Shown here in pieces: positions 9,228 through 18,109 of a DNA stretch of 64,000 nucleotides. The DNA is taken from positions 603,501 to 667,500 of the forward strand of contig NC_016024.1 of the NCBI RefSeq assembly GCF_000226295.1. The letters run 5' to 3'. Below the pieces are notes generated by a model. The model worked only from the letters and a program-made list of their open reading frames with translations, was not told the DNA's origin and made no database searches. Source of the DNA: Chloracidobacterium thermophilum B (GTDB lineage Bacteria; Acidobacteriota; Blastocatellia; Chloracidobacteriales; Chloracidobacteriaceae). Numbering within the stretch: the first letter of the stretch is position 1; every line of letters starts with the position of its first letter. The position numbers and the translations under genes are program-made.

Positions 9228-9950
9228 ATGACGCCAATCTTTTTCGTAACCGGAACTGACACGGGTGTGGGCAAAACCGCTGTCACCTGTGCCCTGGTGC
9301 GGACATTGATCCAGTCCGGCTGTCGCGCGCGCGCCGTCAAGCCGATTGAGTCCGGCTGCGCCATGGACGCTGCTGGTGAACTCCAGCCGGCGGATGCGCT
9401 GGCCCATCGCCGGGCGGCCGGACTGGAGCACCTGCCTCTGGAACGCTTCATCCGCTATCGGTTGGCGGAACCGCTTGCCCCGGCCGTGGCGGCAGAACGG
9501 GCTGGCGTCACCATTGAACTGGAAGCCTGTCTTGAACTTGTGCAGTCCGCCGCCGCTGAAACGGATGTGTTGCTCGTGGAAGGGGCGGGCGGACTGCTCG
9601 TGCCACTGGCGGGAACAGCCGGCACAGGCTACCAGACCGTCGCCGATTTCATCGCCCGGCTGGGTTGTCCGACGCTGGTGGTGGCGCGGGCGCGGCTGGG
9701 CACGCTCAACCACGTCCTGCTCACCTGGAACGAACTGCACCGCCGTGGACTTCCATGTGTGGGCGTCATTCTCAACGACACGGACGCCGAAGCCGGTCTG
9801 GAGCGGGAAGACAACGCGCGCGTGCTGCGAGCATTTGGCGTCCCGGTACTGGCCGAACTACCATACGGCATGACGCACCTTGAACCGTACCAGCTTGAAC
9901 CCTACCTGTCGGACGCCCGGCGTTACCTCACCGGCAACCCACCGCCCTGA
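9228..9950 (+). CDS. bioD: Dethiobiotin synthetase
   Basis: 240 residues. It closes the ureido ring of 7,8-diaminopelargonic acid with CO2 and ATP to give dethiobiotin, the penultimate biotin intermediate. The P-loop GTDTGVGKT is at residues 8-16, followed by KPIESGC, the EGAGGLLVPL motif and VVARARLGTLNHVLLT, all typical of BioD. No other bio gene is in the window. Biotin is the cofactor of acetyl-CoA carboxylase, and accD lies two genes upstream, so the grouping is functionally sensible. The prolyl aminopeptidase starts 13 bases after its stop. Confidence 0.95.
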   Translation: MTPIFFVTGTDTGVGKTAVTCALVRTLIQSGCRARAVKPIESGCAMDAAGELQPADALAHRRAAGLEHLPLERFIRYRLAEPLAPAVAAERAGVTIELEACLELVQSAAAETDVLLVEGAGGLLVPLAGTAGTGYQTVADFIARLGCPTLVVARARLGTLNHVLLTWNELHRRGLPCVGVILNDTDAEAGLEREDNARVLRAFGVPVLAELPYGMTHLEPYQLEPYLSDARRYLTGNPPP

Positions 9951-9963
9951 TTGGAGTCTTGCC

Positions 9964-10920
9964 ATGACCGACGCGCGCACGCTCTATCCGCCCATCGAAC
10001 CCTATGAAACCGGGATGCTGCCGGTTTCCGAACGGCACACGCTGTACTACGAAGTCAGCGGCAATCCCCAGGGGAAGCCGGTGGTCTTTCTCCACGGCGG
10101 GCCCGGCGGCGGCACCTCCCCTGACCACCGGCGGTACTTCGACCCGGAGCGTTACCGCATCGTCCTGTTTGACCAGCGCGGTGCCGGGAAAAGCACGCCC
10201 TACGCCTGTCTGGAAGAGAACACGACGTGGGATTTGGTTGCCGACATCGAGCGTTTGCGCCAACACCTGGACATCCGAAAGTGGGTCGTGTTTGGCGGCT
10301 CCTGGGGCAGTACCCTGGCGCTGGCTTACGCAGAAACCCATCCCGACCGCGTCCGGGCGCTGGTGCTGCGGGGAATTTTTCTGTGCCGCAAAAAGGAGAT
10401 TGACTGGTTTTACCAGGAAGGGGCGAATGCCATTTTCCCGGACGCCTGGGAGCCGTACCGCGATCTCATTCCCCCGGATGAACGCCACGACATGGTGGCC
10501 GCTTACTACCGCCGGTTGACGAGCGACGATGAGCAAGTGCGGCTGGCGGCTGCCCGCGCCTGGAGTGTCTGGGAAGGCAGTACCTCAAAACTGCTCCCGG
10601 ACCCGGAACTCATCAAGGATTTCGACGAGCGTGCGCTGGCCATTGCCCGCATTGAGTGCCACTACTTCATCAACCGGATTTTCATGGAGTCCGAGCATTA
10701 CCTGCTCGAACACGTCCATCGCATTCGCCACATTCCGACGGTCATCGTGCAGGGGCGTTACGATGTGGTGTGTCCGGTGATGACCGCCTGGGAGCTGCAC
10801 AAGGCGTTTCCCGAAGCCGATTTTCAAATCATTCCGAACGCCGGGCATTCCGCCTCGGAGCCGGGGACGACGGCGGCGCTGGTTGCGGCGACGGACCGTT
10901 TCGCCCTGCTGCCCGACTAG
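9964..10920 (+). CDS. pip: Proline iminopeptidase (prolyl aminopeptidase)
   Basis: 318 residues, alpha/beta hydrolase family S33. It removes N-terminal proline from peptides, probably in the cytoplasm because no signal peptide is present. The oxyanion motif HGGPGGGTS, DQRGAGKS and the nucleophile elbow GGSWGSTLALAYA (Ser) are clear. The acid and histidine are expected in GRYDVVCP and NAGHSASEPG near the C-terminus. The length is normal for bacterial Pip. The ATG at 9964 directly precedes the conserved start MTDARTLYPPIEPYETG; an upstream in-frame opening from 9880 overlaps bioD and is ignored. The SpoIID-like gene begins 23 bases downstream. Confidence 0.94.
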   Translation: MTDARTLYPPIEPYETGMLPVSERHTLYYEVSGNPQGKPVVFLHGGPGGGTSPDHRRYFDPERYRIVLFDQRGAGKSTPYACLEENTTWDLVADIERLRQHLDIRKWVVFGGSWGSTLALAYAETHPDRVRALVLRGIFLCRKKEIDWFYQEGANAIFPDAWEPYRDLIPPDERHDMVAAYYRRLTSDDEQVRLAAARAWSVWEGSTSKLLPDPELIKDFDERALAIARIECHYFINRIFMESEHYLLEHVHRIRHIPTVIVQGRYDVVCPVMTAWELHKAFPEADFQIIPNAGHSASEPGTTAALVAATDRFALLPD

Positions 10921-10943
10921 GAAAACCATAGCCCTGAAGGCGT

Positions 10944-12215
10944 ATGACCGCCCATATTCTGAAGTGCGGTCCGGCAGTCTTGTGTCTGTTGGTGTTTCCG
11001 TTCTGGATAACCGGCGGCGGCAGGTCGTCGGCTGCTCACACCAGACCGTCGTCCAGAGTGCGACTGCCGGAAACCCTGCGCATCGGCATCCTGACGCTGT
11101 TTCAGCCGCAGGAAGTCACTCTGGCGGCAGGTTCCCGGCCTGCCACTCTGCATCTCGATGAACGTCCCGTGGCGCTCCCGCCCGGCCGCCTCTGCCGGGT
11201 AGCAAAGGATGCCGGCGGCCTCGCTCTCTGGCAGGGTGAGCGACGGTTGGCCATCGGGACACATCTGGCCGTGGCCGCGGAGGATGTGACCGTGGAAGTG
11301 ACAGGACGCAGAACCCGCCTGCGCCGGCATTTTTGTGGAACGCTCACGGTGACGCCCGGCGAAAAACATCTCCAACTCGTCGTGACCCAGCCGCCGGAAG
11401 CCGTTGTTGCGGCAGTGGTGAGCGCCGAGCTTTCGCCGGAAGCGCCGTCGGAAGCGGCCAAGGCGCTGGCAGTCGTCGTCCGCAGCTATCTGGTCAACCA
11501 CGTTGGACGGCATGCCGGTCAGGGGTTCGATTTCTGTGACTCGACGCACTGCCAGTTGTTTTTCGGCGAGCAGTGGGCGCGGTGGGAAGCCGGACGCGAA
11601 ACCGGCGGCGCCCTTTCGGGACTGGGAAAGCAGGCAGCCGCCGACACCCAGGGAGAAGTCCTGTGGGAAGCCGACGGCGGGCTGAGCGACGCCTACTATA
11701 CGGCCTGCTGTGGCGGGCGCACGACGACGCCGGCCGTGGCTTTTGGTATGGGCCAGGACTCCACAACCGCCACGGGCGTCCGTTGCCGGTGGTGCCGGGA
11801 GGCACGTTTTTTCGCCTGGATGCGCCGGGTTGACCGGCGGACGCTGGCCCGCGCCCTCCTGCCGGAGCTGGCGGCAACGGAAAGCTGGAACATCGCTGTT
11901 GCCGGGCGTACACCGGACGGCTTTGTGACCAGCCTTGTCGTCCAGGCCGGTTCACGGCAAATCACCCTGCCCAACTATCGGTTCCGGCACCTGGTGGGGC
12001 AACGGCTGGGGTGGAACCTTGTCCTTTCCAACCGGTACGCCATTGAGCCGCATGGGGAATGGCTGGTGCTGCGCGGTCAGGGATTCGGCCATCAGGTCGG
12101 GTTGTGTCTGGCCGGGGCCATTGCCCAGGCACAGGCCGGACGGCACTACCGGGACATTCTCCGCCACTACTTCCCGAAATCCGCCTGCCACAACGCACTG
12201 CAAACTGACTTCTGA
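10944..12215 (+). CDS. SpoIID/LytB-domain protein, exported
   Basis: 423 residues with an N-terminal hydrophobic segment (about 8-30) that looks like a signal peptide or anchor. The SpoIID domain covers about 140-410. It has the conserved glutamate context SAELSPEAPSEAAKALAVVV followed by RSY, then DFCDSTHCQLFFG and AYYTACCGGRTTT, then HLVGQRLGWN and the final GQGFGHQVGLCLAGA, all landmarks of the family. SpoIID is a lytic transglycosylase of denuded glycan strands in endospore formers; in Gram-negatives the same fold is linked to peptidoglycan remodelling and glycan binding. No sporulation genes are visible nearby. Peptidoglycan remodelling in the periplasm is the likely role, by family. Confidence 0.87.
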   Translation: MTAHILKCGPAVLCLLVFPFWITGGGRSSAAHTRPSSRVRLPETLRIGILTLFQPQEVTLAAGSRPATLHLDERPVALPPGRLCRVAKDAGGLALWQGERRLAIGTHLAVAAEDVTVEVTGRRTRLRRHFCGTLTVTPGEKHLQLVVTQPPEAVVAAVVSAELSPEAPSEAAKALAVVVRSYLVNHVGRHAGQGFDFCDSTHCQLFFGEQWARWEAGRETGGALSGLGKQAAADTQGEVLWEADGGLSDAYYTACCGGRTTTPAVAFGMGQDSTTATGVRCRWCREARFFAWMRRVDRRTLARALLPELAATESWNIAVAGRTPDGFVTSLVVQAGSRQITLPNYRFRHLVGQRLGWNLVLSNRYAIEPHGEWLVLRGQGFGHQVGLCLAGAIAQAQAGRHYRDILRHYFPKSACHNALQTDF

Positions 12216-12264
12216 CGGCATCGGTTCCAATGAGGATTGCCCGCGCCGGCCCGGCAGGCTGTTT

Positions 12265-12729
12265 TCAGGCGGCTATCTGGCGTAGGGCTGCGAGCAGTTC
12301 GGTGCGGCTGCGCTTGAAAATGGGCAGCATTTCGACGTGGCGGTAGCGGATGATGCCCTGCTTGTCAATGATGAACACAGCCCGGTTGGCGACTGGGAGC
12401 AGACCGCCCAGCATCAGGACACCATACGCCTTGCACAGTTGGTTTCCGGGGTCTTCGAGCAGCGGGAAGGGGAAGGAATACTTTTCGGCGAACTTTTTGT
12501 GCGCCGTCAGGTCGTTGGTGCTGACGCCAAGAATCACCGCATCGAGTTGCCGGAAGTCTTCCCAGCCGTCGCGGTAGTCGCACAGTTGCGCCGTGCAGGT
12601 CGGGGTGTCGTCGCCGGGATAGAACACGAGCACGACGTGGTTTTTGCCCCGGAACTGGGACAGGGAATAGGTTTGGCCGTCATTGGCGACCAGGGAAAAA
12701 TCCGGCGCCGGGTCTCCTACGTTGGGCAT
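12265..12729 (-). CDS. Thioredoxin-dependent peroxiredoxin, BCP type
   Basis: 154 residues, the length of BCP/PrxQ enzymes, which reduce hydroperoxides using thioredoxin. The active-site region [18 protein letters not shown] holds the peroxidatic Cys after TPT and a second Cys five residues on, the pattern of PrxQ enzymes with an intramolecular disulfide in one helix. [17 protein letters not shown] and [17 protein letters not shown] follow as expected. It lies 67 bases downstream of nuoG on the same strand and may be read from the same transcript. A second BCP-type gene is at 42373-42873. Confidence 0.94.
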   Translation of the reverse strand: MPNVGDPAPDFSLVANDGQTYSLSQFRGKNHVVLVFYPGDDTPTCTAQLCDYRDGWEDFRQLDAVILGVSTNDLTAHKKFAEKYSFPFPLLEDPGNQLCKAYGVLMLGGLLPVANRAVFIIDKQGIIRYRHVEMLPIFKRSRTELLAALRQIAA

Positions 12730-12796
12730 GGTTGTTTCCTGAAGTACCTGTTCTCAAACCGGTGAAACATTCAAGGGACAAACCGGGGGCAAGCGA

Positions 12797-15037
12797 TCAG
12801 TCCGCTGCCACAGGCCACCCGGTTTCGACATTCATGGCTTCCCACTCACCCCGGTGCGCTTCCCAGAAGGGCTGGGCGTCGTCGAAGACTTTGACGTGGC
12901 GAAGCAGCGTCCCACGCGCAAACAGCCCCTCGCCCATTTCGACGATCCGCTGGTCGTGAGGAGCCGCAGGGTCAATGAGTGCCGTTTGTTCCCCCAGGGA
13001 AGCCTGAAGGCGCTCCCGGTCGGCCGGTTCGGCCAGCGGCCGCGCCAACCGGAAAGCGCCTTTGGGCGCCTGCTTGAGGCTGGCGAAACTCACCCCGGCG
13101 TAGCCTGGCACTTCCAGGGCGATGTCATTGAGCAGGGCGCTGGCGGAACCTTTGGAAGGCATCGGGCAGCCCATGGCTTTGGCCAGCGCCTGGACAATCA
13201 GCCAGTCCGGGCGGCGGTTGCCGTCGCCTTCAAGCAGACGTGCCACCCGCTGCACCTGTCCGGCATGATTCGTAAACGTGCCATCCTGTTCGGCATAGCT
13301 CATGGCCGGGAACACAACGTGCGCCAGTTTGGCCGTTTCCGTCAGGAACAGTTCACTCACGATGAGGCATTCCAGCCGGGCAAGCGCGGCGCGCCAGTGG
13401 TCGCCAAGGTTCGAGATGGGATCGGCTCCGGCGAGATAGGCCGCGCGAATGCTCTGTCCAAAGTCGGCTTCCAGATGCGCCGCGTTGACCGACAGCCCCA
13501 TGTCGAACGTGCCTGCCGAGTTGTTGTCCTCCGCCAGCGCCAGCAGATGAACCGTCGCGTCAGGTTTCGTGAGAAGACGAACCTGCGCCAGGGCGCGAAG
13601 CGCCGCACCGCGCACTTCCGGCCCGACGATGACCACGAGCCGGTCGGCCGTTGTGATGGCCTCGCGGAGCGTGCGCAGGTCATCCACCGCAACGCCCGCC
13701 AGCAGAGCCATCGCTTCCAGGCTGGCTTCCTCGAAGAGCGCGCGCACGATGGCGCTTTCACCGTCGGGACGCACATGCAGGAAGACCTCGGCCTGCCGCC
13801 GCGCGATGCGTGTTGCCCGCTGGTTGATCACCAGAAGGCGCGCGCCGTGCTTCCGCTGGGCATAGCGCATGGCAAAGCCGGTCAGTGGGCTGTATTCCGT
13901 CGGGTCGCCGCCGATTTGGACAATGGTCGTGGCCTGCTTGATGTCCTCGTGCGTGGCCAGCGGGGCCGAGAGATGGGCATAAAAATCGCCGAGTTCGACG
14001 TTGCGGAAGTGAGCCAGGTGCGGCGTGTCGAGCGTCCGGCCGAAGCGGGCCAGGGCAAAGTTGGCTTCATTCGTCAGCCGGGAGGAACCCACTATGGCTA
14101 CAGCATTTCCGCCGTGCTGTTTGTGGATGCCGGAAAGAAGCCGGGCCGCCGTCGCCAGAGCCTCGTCCCAGGTGGCCGGCTTGAGGTCGTTGCCCTGCCG
14201 AATCAGGGGCGTCGTCAGCCGTGCCGGATTGGAGATGTAGGCGCTGCCGTACCGGCCCCGGATGCACAGAAACTCGCCGTTGATGCCGGTCAGGTCTTTG
14301 GAAGCCGCGCGGACGTACTGTTTGCCCCGGACGCCCAGTTCAAGCTGGCAGCCATCGGCACAAAACGAGCAGGTTGTCTGTTGTTCGCGCATATCCCACG
14401 GACGGGCTTTGAAGCGCGAGTCCACGGAAAGCAGCGCGCCAACCGGGCAGACTTCAACGCAGTTGCCGCACTGTTCGCAGTGCAGGTCCTGCCCGTAAAA
14501 ACCGATGACTTCATTGGTGCCGCGAAAGATTTTGGTCAGGGCGTGCACGTCCATCCAGTCTTCGCACACGCGCACGCAGCGGTAGCACTTCACGCACCGC
14601 TGTTCGTCATAGGCAATGAAGGGCGAGAGCCGGCGTTCTTCCTTGTTGTTTTTGGGAACTTCATAGTGGGCATAAACGGCCCCGTACTGAAAGGCCATAT
14701 CCTGCAACTCGCACTGTCCGCCTTTGTCACACACCGGGCAGTCGAGCGGGTGGTTGCCCAAGATGAAGTCCAGCATGCCTTTGCGGGCTTCAACGATTTC
14801 ATCGGAACTCGCCGTGACCACCATGCCGTCGGTAATCGTGACGGTACAGGCGGTAGCCAGCTTGGGCACCTTTTCGATGCGCACCAGACACATCCGGCAG
14901 GCCGCCTGGGAGGTCAGATCGGGGTAGTAGCAGAAGTTGGGAATGGCAATGCCCTGTGCCGTGCAGAACTCCAGAAGGAGCATGCCCTTCGGGGCCTGGT
15001 AGGTCTTGCCGTCTATCGTAAGCGTGACGAGTTCCAT
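12797..15037 (-). CDS. nuoG: NADH-quinone oxidoreductase subunit G (complex I)
   Basis: 746 residues, the large iron-sulfur subunit of the peripheral arm of complex I. In order: an N-terminal 2Fe-2S ferredoxin domain (NFCYYPDLTSQAACRMCLVR), the His-Cys3 4Fe-4S region (HPLDCPVCDKGGQCELQD), two 4Fe-4S motifs (CVKCYRCVRVC and CEQCGNCVEVCPVGAL), then CSFCADGC plus a later Cys (LCIRGR), the extra N7-cluster ligands found in only some bacteria. A molybdopterin-oxidoreductase-like domain fills the rest (about 270-700). No other nuo gene is adjacent, which is unusual for this subunit. A promoter sits just upstream at 15097-15126. Confidence 0.95.
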   Translation of the reverse strand: MELVTLTIDGKTYQAPKGMLLLEFCTAQGIAIPNFCYYPDLTSQAACRMCLVRIEKVPKLATACTVTITDGMVVTASSDEIVEARKGMLDFILGNHPLDCPVCDKGGQCELQDMAFQYGAVYAHYEVPKNNKEERRLSPFIAYDEQRCVKCYRCVRVCEDWMDVHALTKIFRGTNEVIGFYGQDLHCEQCGNCVEVCPVGALLSVDSRFKARPWDMREQQTTCSFCADGCQLELGVRGKQYVRAASKDLTGINGEFLCIRGRYGSAYISNPARLTTPLIRQGNDLKPATWDEALATAARLLSGIHKQHGGNAVAIVGSSRLTNEANFALARFGRTLDTPHLAHFRNVELGDFYAHLSAPLATHEDIKQATTIVQIGGDPTEYSPLTGFAMRYAQRKHGARLLVINQRATRIARRQAEVFLHVRPDGESAIVRALFEEASLEAMALLAGVAVDDLRTLREAITTADRLVVIVGPEVRGAALRALAQVRLLTKPDATVHLLALAEDNNSAGTFDMGLSVNAAHLEADFGQSIRAAYLAGADPISNLGDHWRAALARLECLIVSELFLTETAKLAHVVFPAMSYAEQDGTFTNHAGQVQRVARLLEGDGNRRPDWLIVQALAKAMGCPMPSKGSASALLNDIALEVPGYAGVSFASLKQAPKGAFRLARPLAEPADRERLQASLGEQTALIDPAAPHDQRIVEMGEGLFARGTLLRHVKVFDDAQPFWEAHRGEWEAMNVETGWPVAAD

Positions 15038-15096
15038 GGGTGGCGTGGCTTGGGAAGGCTGGTCAGGTTGGGTTTCACGGGCGCAAAGTGTTGGTT

Positions 15097-15126
15097 ATAG
15101 TACCGTCGTGTTTTCAACACTGACAA
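15097..15126 (-). promoter_or_regulatory. Sigma-70-like promoter for nuoG
   Basis: Reading the minus strand, TTGTCA (15126-15121), an 18-base spacer and TACTAT (15102-15097) lie about 60 bases upstream of the nuoG ATG. The match is good by eye, with no experimental support. Confidence 0.55.
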
Positions 15127-15304
15127 GCCAGCCTGCCCATCCCGTGGTGAATCCATCAATGTCATATCCATCACCGAACTGCGCCCCTGCCCGAAGGTCA
15201 TCCGCAGACCAACGTGGGGCCGGGCTGGCGCATCTTGGGTGATGCTGTGATGCCCGCTGCGGCATCGTTGACACGAATCGGCTTACACGAAAGGAAATCC
15301 TGCC

Positions 15305-16534
15305 ATGAAACGTCACTTGACCCGAAGCCTGGTCACACATCTTGGCCTCGTCGCCCTCTGTGGTGCGATGTGGCCCGCGCTCCCTTCCCAGCAACCCTCC
15401 GTTGCCGGGATCGTTTTTGCCCAGCGTTTTCAGGACATCACCCTGCCCCCTGGAACCATCATCCGGGTGCAGATGGACCGGACGATTTCCTCCCGTACGG
15501 CGCGGGTGGGAGACACCTTCACGGCCACCGTGTTTGAACCTGTAATTGTCGGGGGGCAGTTGGCCATTCCGCAGGGCACACAGGTGCAGGGACGGGTCAC
15601 GGCGGTCCAGCCGGCTGAGCGGCGGAGCCGTTCTGGAACGATTGCCGTCGAGTTTGACCGCATTATTTTTGCCAACGGCGTATCGCGTGACATGCGCGCT
15701 TCGCTGACCAGTCTGGATGCCAGAGAGCGTGAGCAGATTGACAGCGAAGGAAGGGCCCGGGGCGGCAGCTCCACCAAGCGCAATGTCATTTTCGTGGGCG
15801 GTGGCGCGGGGGCTGGCGCGGCTATCGGCGCGATTGCGGGCGGTGGCAAGGGAGCCGCCATTGGCGCTGGTATCGGGGCCGCGGCCGGTGTCCTTGGCGC
15901 TTTGCTTTCCAAAGGGCAGGAAGCCCAGGTGCAGAGTGGATACCGTTTCGGCGTCGAACTTGAACAACCGCTGCGGGTGCCCAGCGACATGAGCACCGGC
16001 GGCAACACGGGCAGCGGCGGCAACTGGGATGACTACGGTTACGATGCGGCCCGGGGTGAATACACGGCCCCGGACATCGTGCGCCGGGCACAGACCGAAC
16101 TGCGCCGGCAGGGCTTCTACGATGGCGACATTACCGGCAACCTGGGACAGCTCACCCGGCAGGCCATCGGCAATTTTCAACGCCAGCAGGGCCTGACGGT
16201 GAACCGTCGCCTGGACCGCGAGACGGCGCGCGCACTGGGTGTCGTTTCCGGTGGCGGCGGCTTCTCCACCGGGAGCGACCCGTCTGGCGGGAGTGACCCG
16301 AACGAAGACTTCGGCTATGGCTATGACCCGAATGCCGGAGAGTACACCGCCAGCGACATTGTGCGCCGGGCGCAGACCGAACTGCGCCGGGAACGGCTCT
16401 ACAACGGACGCATTACCGGTCGCCTCGATGCCGAGACGCGCGACGCCATCCAGCGTTTTCAGGAAGAGCGCGGACTGCCGACAACCGGCCGTCTGGACCG
16501 GGAAACCGCTCTGGCGATGGGGATTGTCTATTAG
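15305..16534 (+). CDS. Envelope protein with glycine zipper and two peptidoglycan-binding domains
   Basis: 409 residues with a long N-terminal hydrophobic signal region. Residues about 40-150 form a beta-rich domain beginning LPPGTIIRVQMDRTISSR. Residues about 161-203 are a glycine zipper (GGGAGAGAAIGAIAGGGKG and following), typical of membrane-inserting or oligomerising envelope proteins. Two peptidoglycan-binding type 1 domains follow at about 252-313 and 346-408. They are closely similar (DIVRRAQTELRR in both, then LDRETA), so they arose by internal duplication. A ribosome binding site AAAGGAAA precedes the ATG. It is monocistronic, with a strong terminator after it. A role linking peptidoglycan to a membrane is inferred; substrate and partners are unknown. 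Confidence 0.85.
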   Translation: MKRHLTRSLVTHLGLVALCGAMWPALPSQQPSVAGIVFAQRFQDITLPPGTIIRVQMDRTISSRTARVGDTFTATVFEPVIVGGQLAIPQGTQVQGRVTAVQPAERRSRSGTIAVEFDRIIFANGVSRDMRASLTSLDAREREQIDSEGRARGGSSTKRNVIFVGGGAGAGAAIGAIAGGGKGAAIGAGIGAAAGVLGALLSKGQEAQVQSGYRFGVELEQPLRVPSDMSTGGNTGSGGNWDDYGYDAARGEYTAPDIVRRAQTELRRQGFYDGDITGNLGQLTRQAIGNFQRQQGLTVNRRLDRETARALGVVSGGGGFSTGSDPSGGSDPNEDFGYGYDPNAGEYTASDIVRRAQTELRRERLYNGRITGRLDAETRDAIQRFQEERGLPTTGRLDRETALAMGIVY

Positions 16535-16597
16535 TCCGGTACTGGATTGGATGCGTTCGTCCGCCGGGCGGGCGATGAACCGGTGAGAGTGACAGCG

Positions 16598-16640
16598 GCG
16601 CAGCCGGGAAGCCAACCGTGCTTTCCGGCTGTGCTTTTTT
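16598..16640 (+). terminator. Intrinsic terminator after the peptidoglycan-binding protein
   Basis: A 15-base stem with two G-U pairs (16598-16612 with 16620-16634), a 7-base loop and six T (16635-16640). It is a textbook Rho-independent terminator for the plus strand and touches the stop codon of the convergent UbiB gene. Confidence 0.9.
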
Positions 16641-18057
16641 ATGTGAACCGGCGGACCGTACGGTGACCCAGAAAGCGCCGAATCTCATCCACAGCCGTGT
16701 TGAGCAGACCCTCCCGGCTGAGCAACGACTTGACGTACTGCGGCGCCAGCGCTTCCTGCATCGGCTCAAAGCCATGTTCGATGAGGCTCCAACCGGGACG
16801 CAGTTTCGCCGCCATGCCTTCGAGCAGGGAAAGGCTCCGAAAGACATAGACCAGTTCGGCCGGGAGGTTGAGTCCCAGTTCACGGGCTGTCCGCTCGATG
16901 GCCAGACCCACGCCCAGCATGCGGTTTTGGGCATCGAGTCCGCGGCGGTGAAGCTGGATGATTTCCTCAATGAAGGCATGAATGCGCCGGCGGTTGGTGC
17001 CCGGCGCAACGATGCCGGTTTCATACAGGCCATCCACAAGGCGTTCCCGGTCGCCGTGCAAGCCGGCCGCCACGGCATCCAGAATGGCCGCACGCATCTC
17101 GCGCGAGAGGCGGCACACCATGCCGTAGTCGAGAAGAATCAACTGCCCGCCATCGCCGACAAGAATGTTTCCGGGATGGGGGTCGGCGTGATAGACGCCG
17201 GCCACGAAGATCATTTCGGCGTAGAGCCTGACCAGCCGGGCAATGAGATCGTCAAAGTCGAAACCAGCCGCCTGAAGCCGCTCCACGTCGGTGAACTTCA
17301 CGCCGGGGCAGTATTCCATGACGATGACCTGCGGACCCGACACTTCCGGGTACACGAGCGGAACGGTGACATCTTCCCGGCGGGCAAGAATGCGCGCCAT
17401 GGTTTCGATGTTCTCCATCTCGGTCGTCAGGTCGAGTTCCTGCGCCATGCCCTTTGAGCCTTCAGCAATGGCTGTGGAGAGCATGCGGGTCAGTGAGTTG
17501 GAAAAATGCCGGTCGAGCTGCCGGATGACATAGCCGGCGATTTTGAGGTCAACGGCCATCTGCGCCGGGATGTCCGGGCGAACAAACTTGACGGCCACAT
17601 CCTGTCCCTGCCAGACCGCGTAGTGAACCTGCGCCAGCGACGCAGCGGCCAGGGCTTCGTCGTCAAAGCGGTCAAACACGGCTTCCAGCCGGGTGCCGTA
17701 GATGGCTTCGAGCGTCCGCCGGGCGGCTTTGCCCGACAGGGGGGTAATGCCGTCCTGGAGCTTGGAAATTTCTTCGATATACACTGCCGGAACGAGGTCC
17801 GGGCGGGTACTGACAAGCTGCCCCAGTTTGATGAAGGCCGTGCCCAGCGTTTCAATGTGTTGCTTGATGGTCTGCGCCCGCTGGCGATGGGTTTCCTCCG
17901 AGACCTGCCGGGGCGGCCCAAAAGCAATGTACCGCCGCCGGTCACGTACAAAGGCCAAGGTGGTCGGCAGGGTAAGCCGCAGCATGGTGGTCGCCCGCCG
18001 GGCAAGCCGCGCCTGCTGCGCAAGCGAGGAAAAACGCGATGAAGGACGATGTGACAT
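16639..18057 (-). CDS. UbiB/ABC1 family atypical kinase
   Basis: 472 residues. UbiB/ABC1 (ADCK) proteins are protein-kinase-like ATPases tied to biosynthesis or handling of isoprenoid quinones. The family landmarks are present: the KxGQ motif (FIKLGQLVSTRPDL), the Ala-rich nucleotide loop (AAASLAQVHYAV), VAVKFVRPDI, VMEYCPGVKF, HADPHPGNILV and LLDYGMVC. The usual C-terminal membrane segments are not obvious; the last 25 residues are basic. The start is ATG 18057; a TTG at 18066 is less likely. It is convergent with the gene before it and 52 bases downstream of the CYTH gene on the same strand. The substrate is not known. Confidence 0.92.
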   Translation of the reverse strand: MSHRPSSRFSSLAQQARLARRATTMLRLTLPTTLAFVRDRRRYIAFGPPRQVSEETHRQRAQTIKQHIETLGTAFIKLGQLVSTRPDLVPAVYIEEISKLQDGITPLSGKAARRTLEAIYGTRLEAVFDRFDDEALAAASLAQVHYAVWQGQDVAVKFVRPDIPAQMAVDLKIAGYVIRQLDRHFSNSLTRMLSTAIAEGSKGMAQELDLTTEMENIETMARILARREDVTVPLVYPEVSGPQVIVMEYCPGVKFTDVERLQAAGFDFDDLIARLVRLYAEMIFVAGVYHADPHPGNILVGDGGQLILLDYGMVCRLSREMRAAILDAVAAGLHGDRERLVDGLYETGIVAPGTNRRRIHAFIEEIIQLHRRGLDAQNRMLGVGLAIERTARELGLNLPAELVYVFRSLSLLEGMAAKLRPGWSLIEHGFEPMQEALAPQYVKSLLSREGLLNTAVDEIRRFLGHRTVRRFT

Positions 18058-18109
18058 AGACGACAAACCAAGGCGACGAAACCGGCGTCAACGGTGAAGC
18101 CAACTATTC

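Noticed and set aside
12854-15100. 748-residue open frame opposite nuoG
   Set aside because: Antisense shadow; nuoG on the minus strand has every cluster motif.
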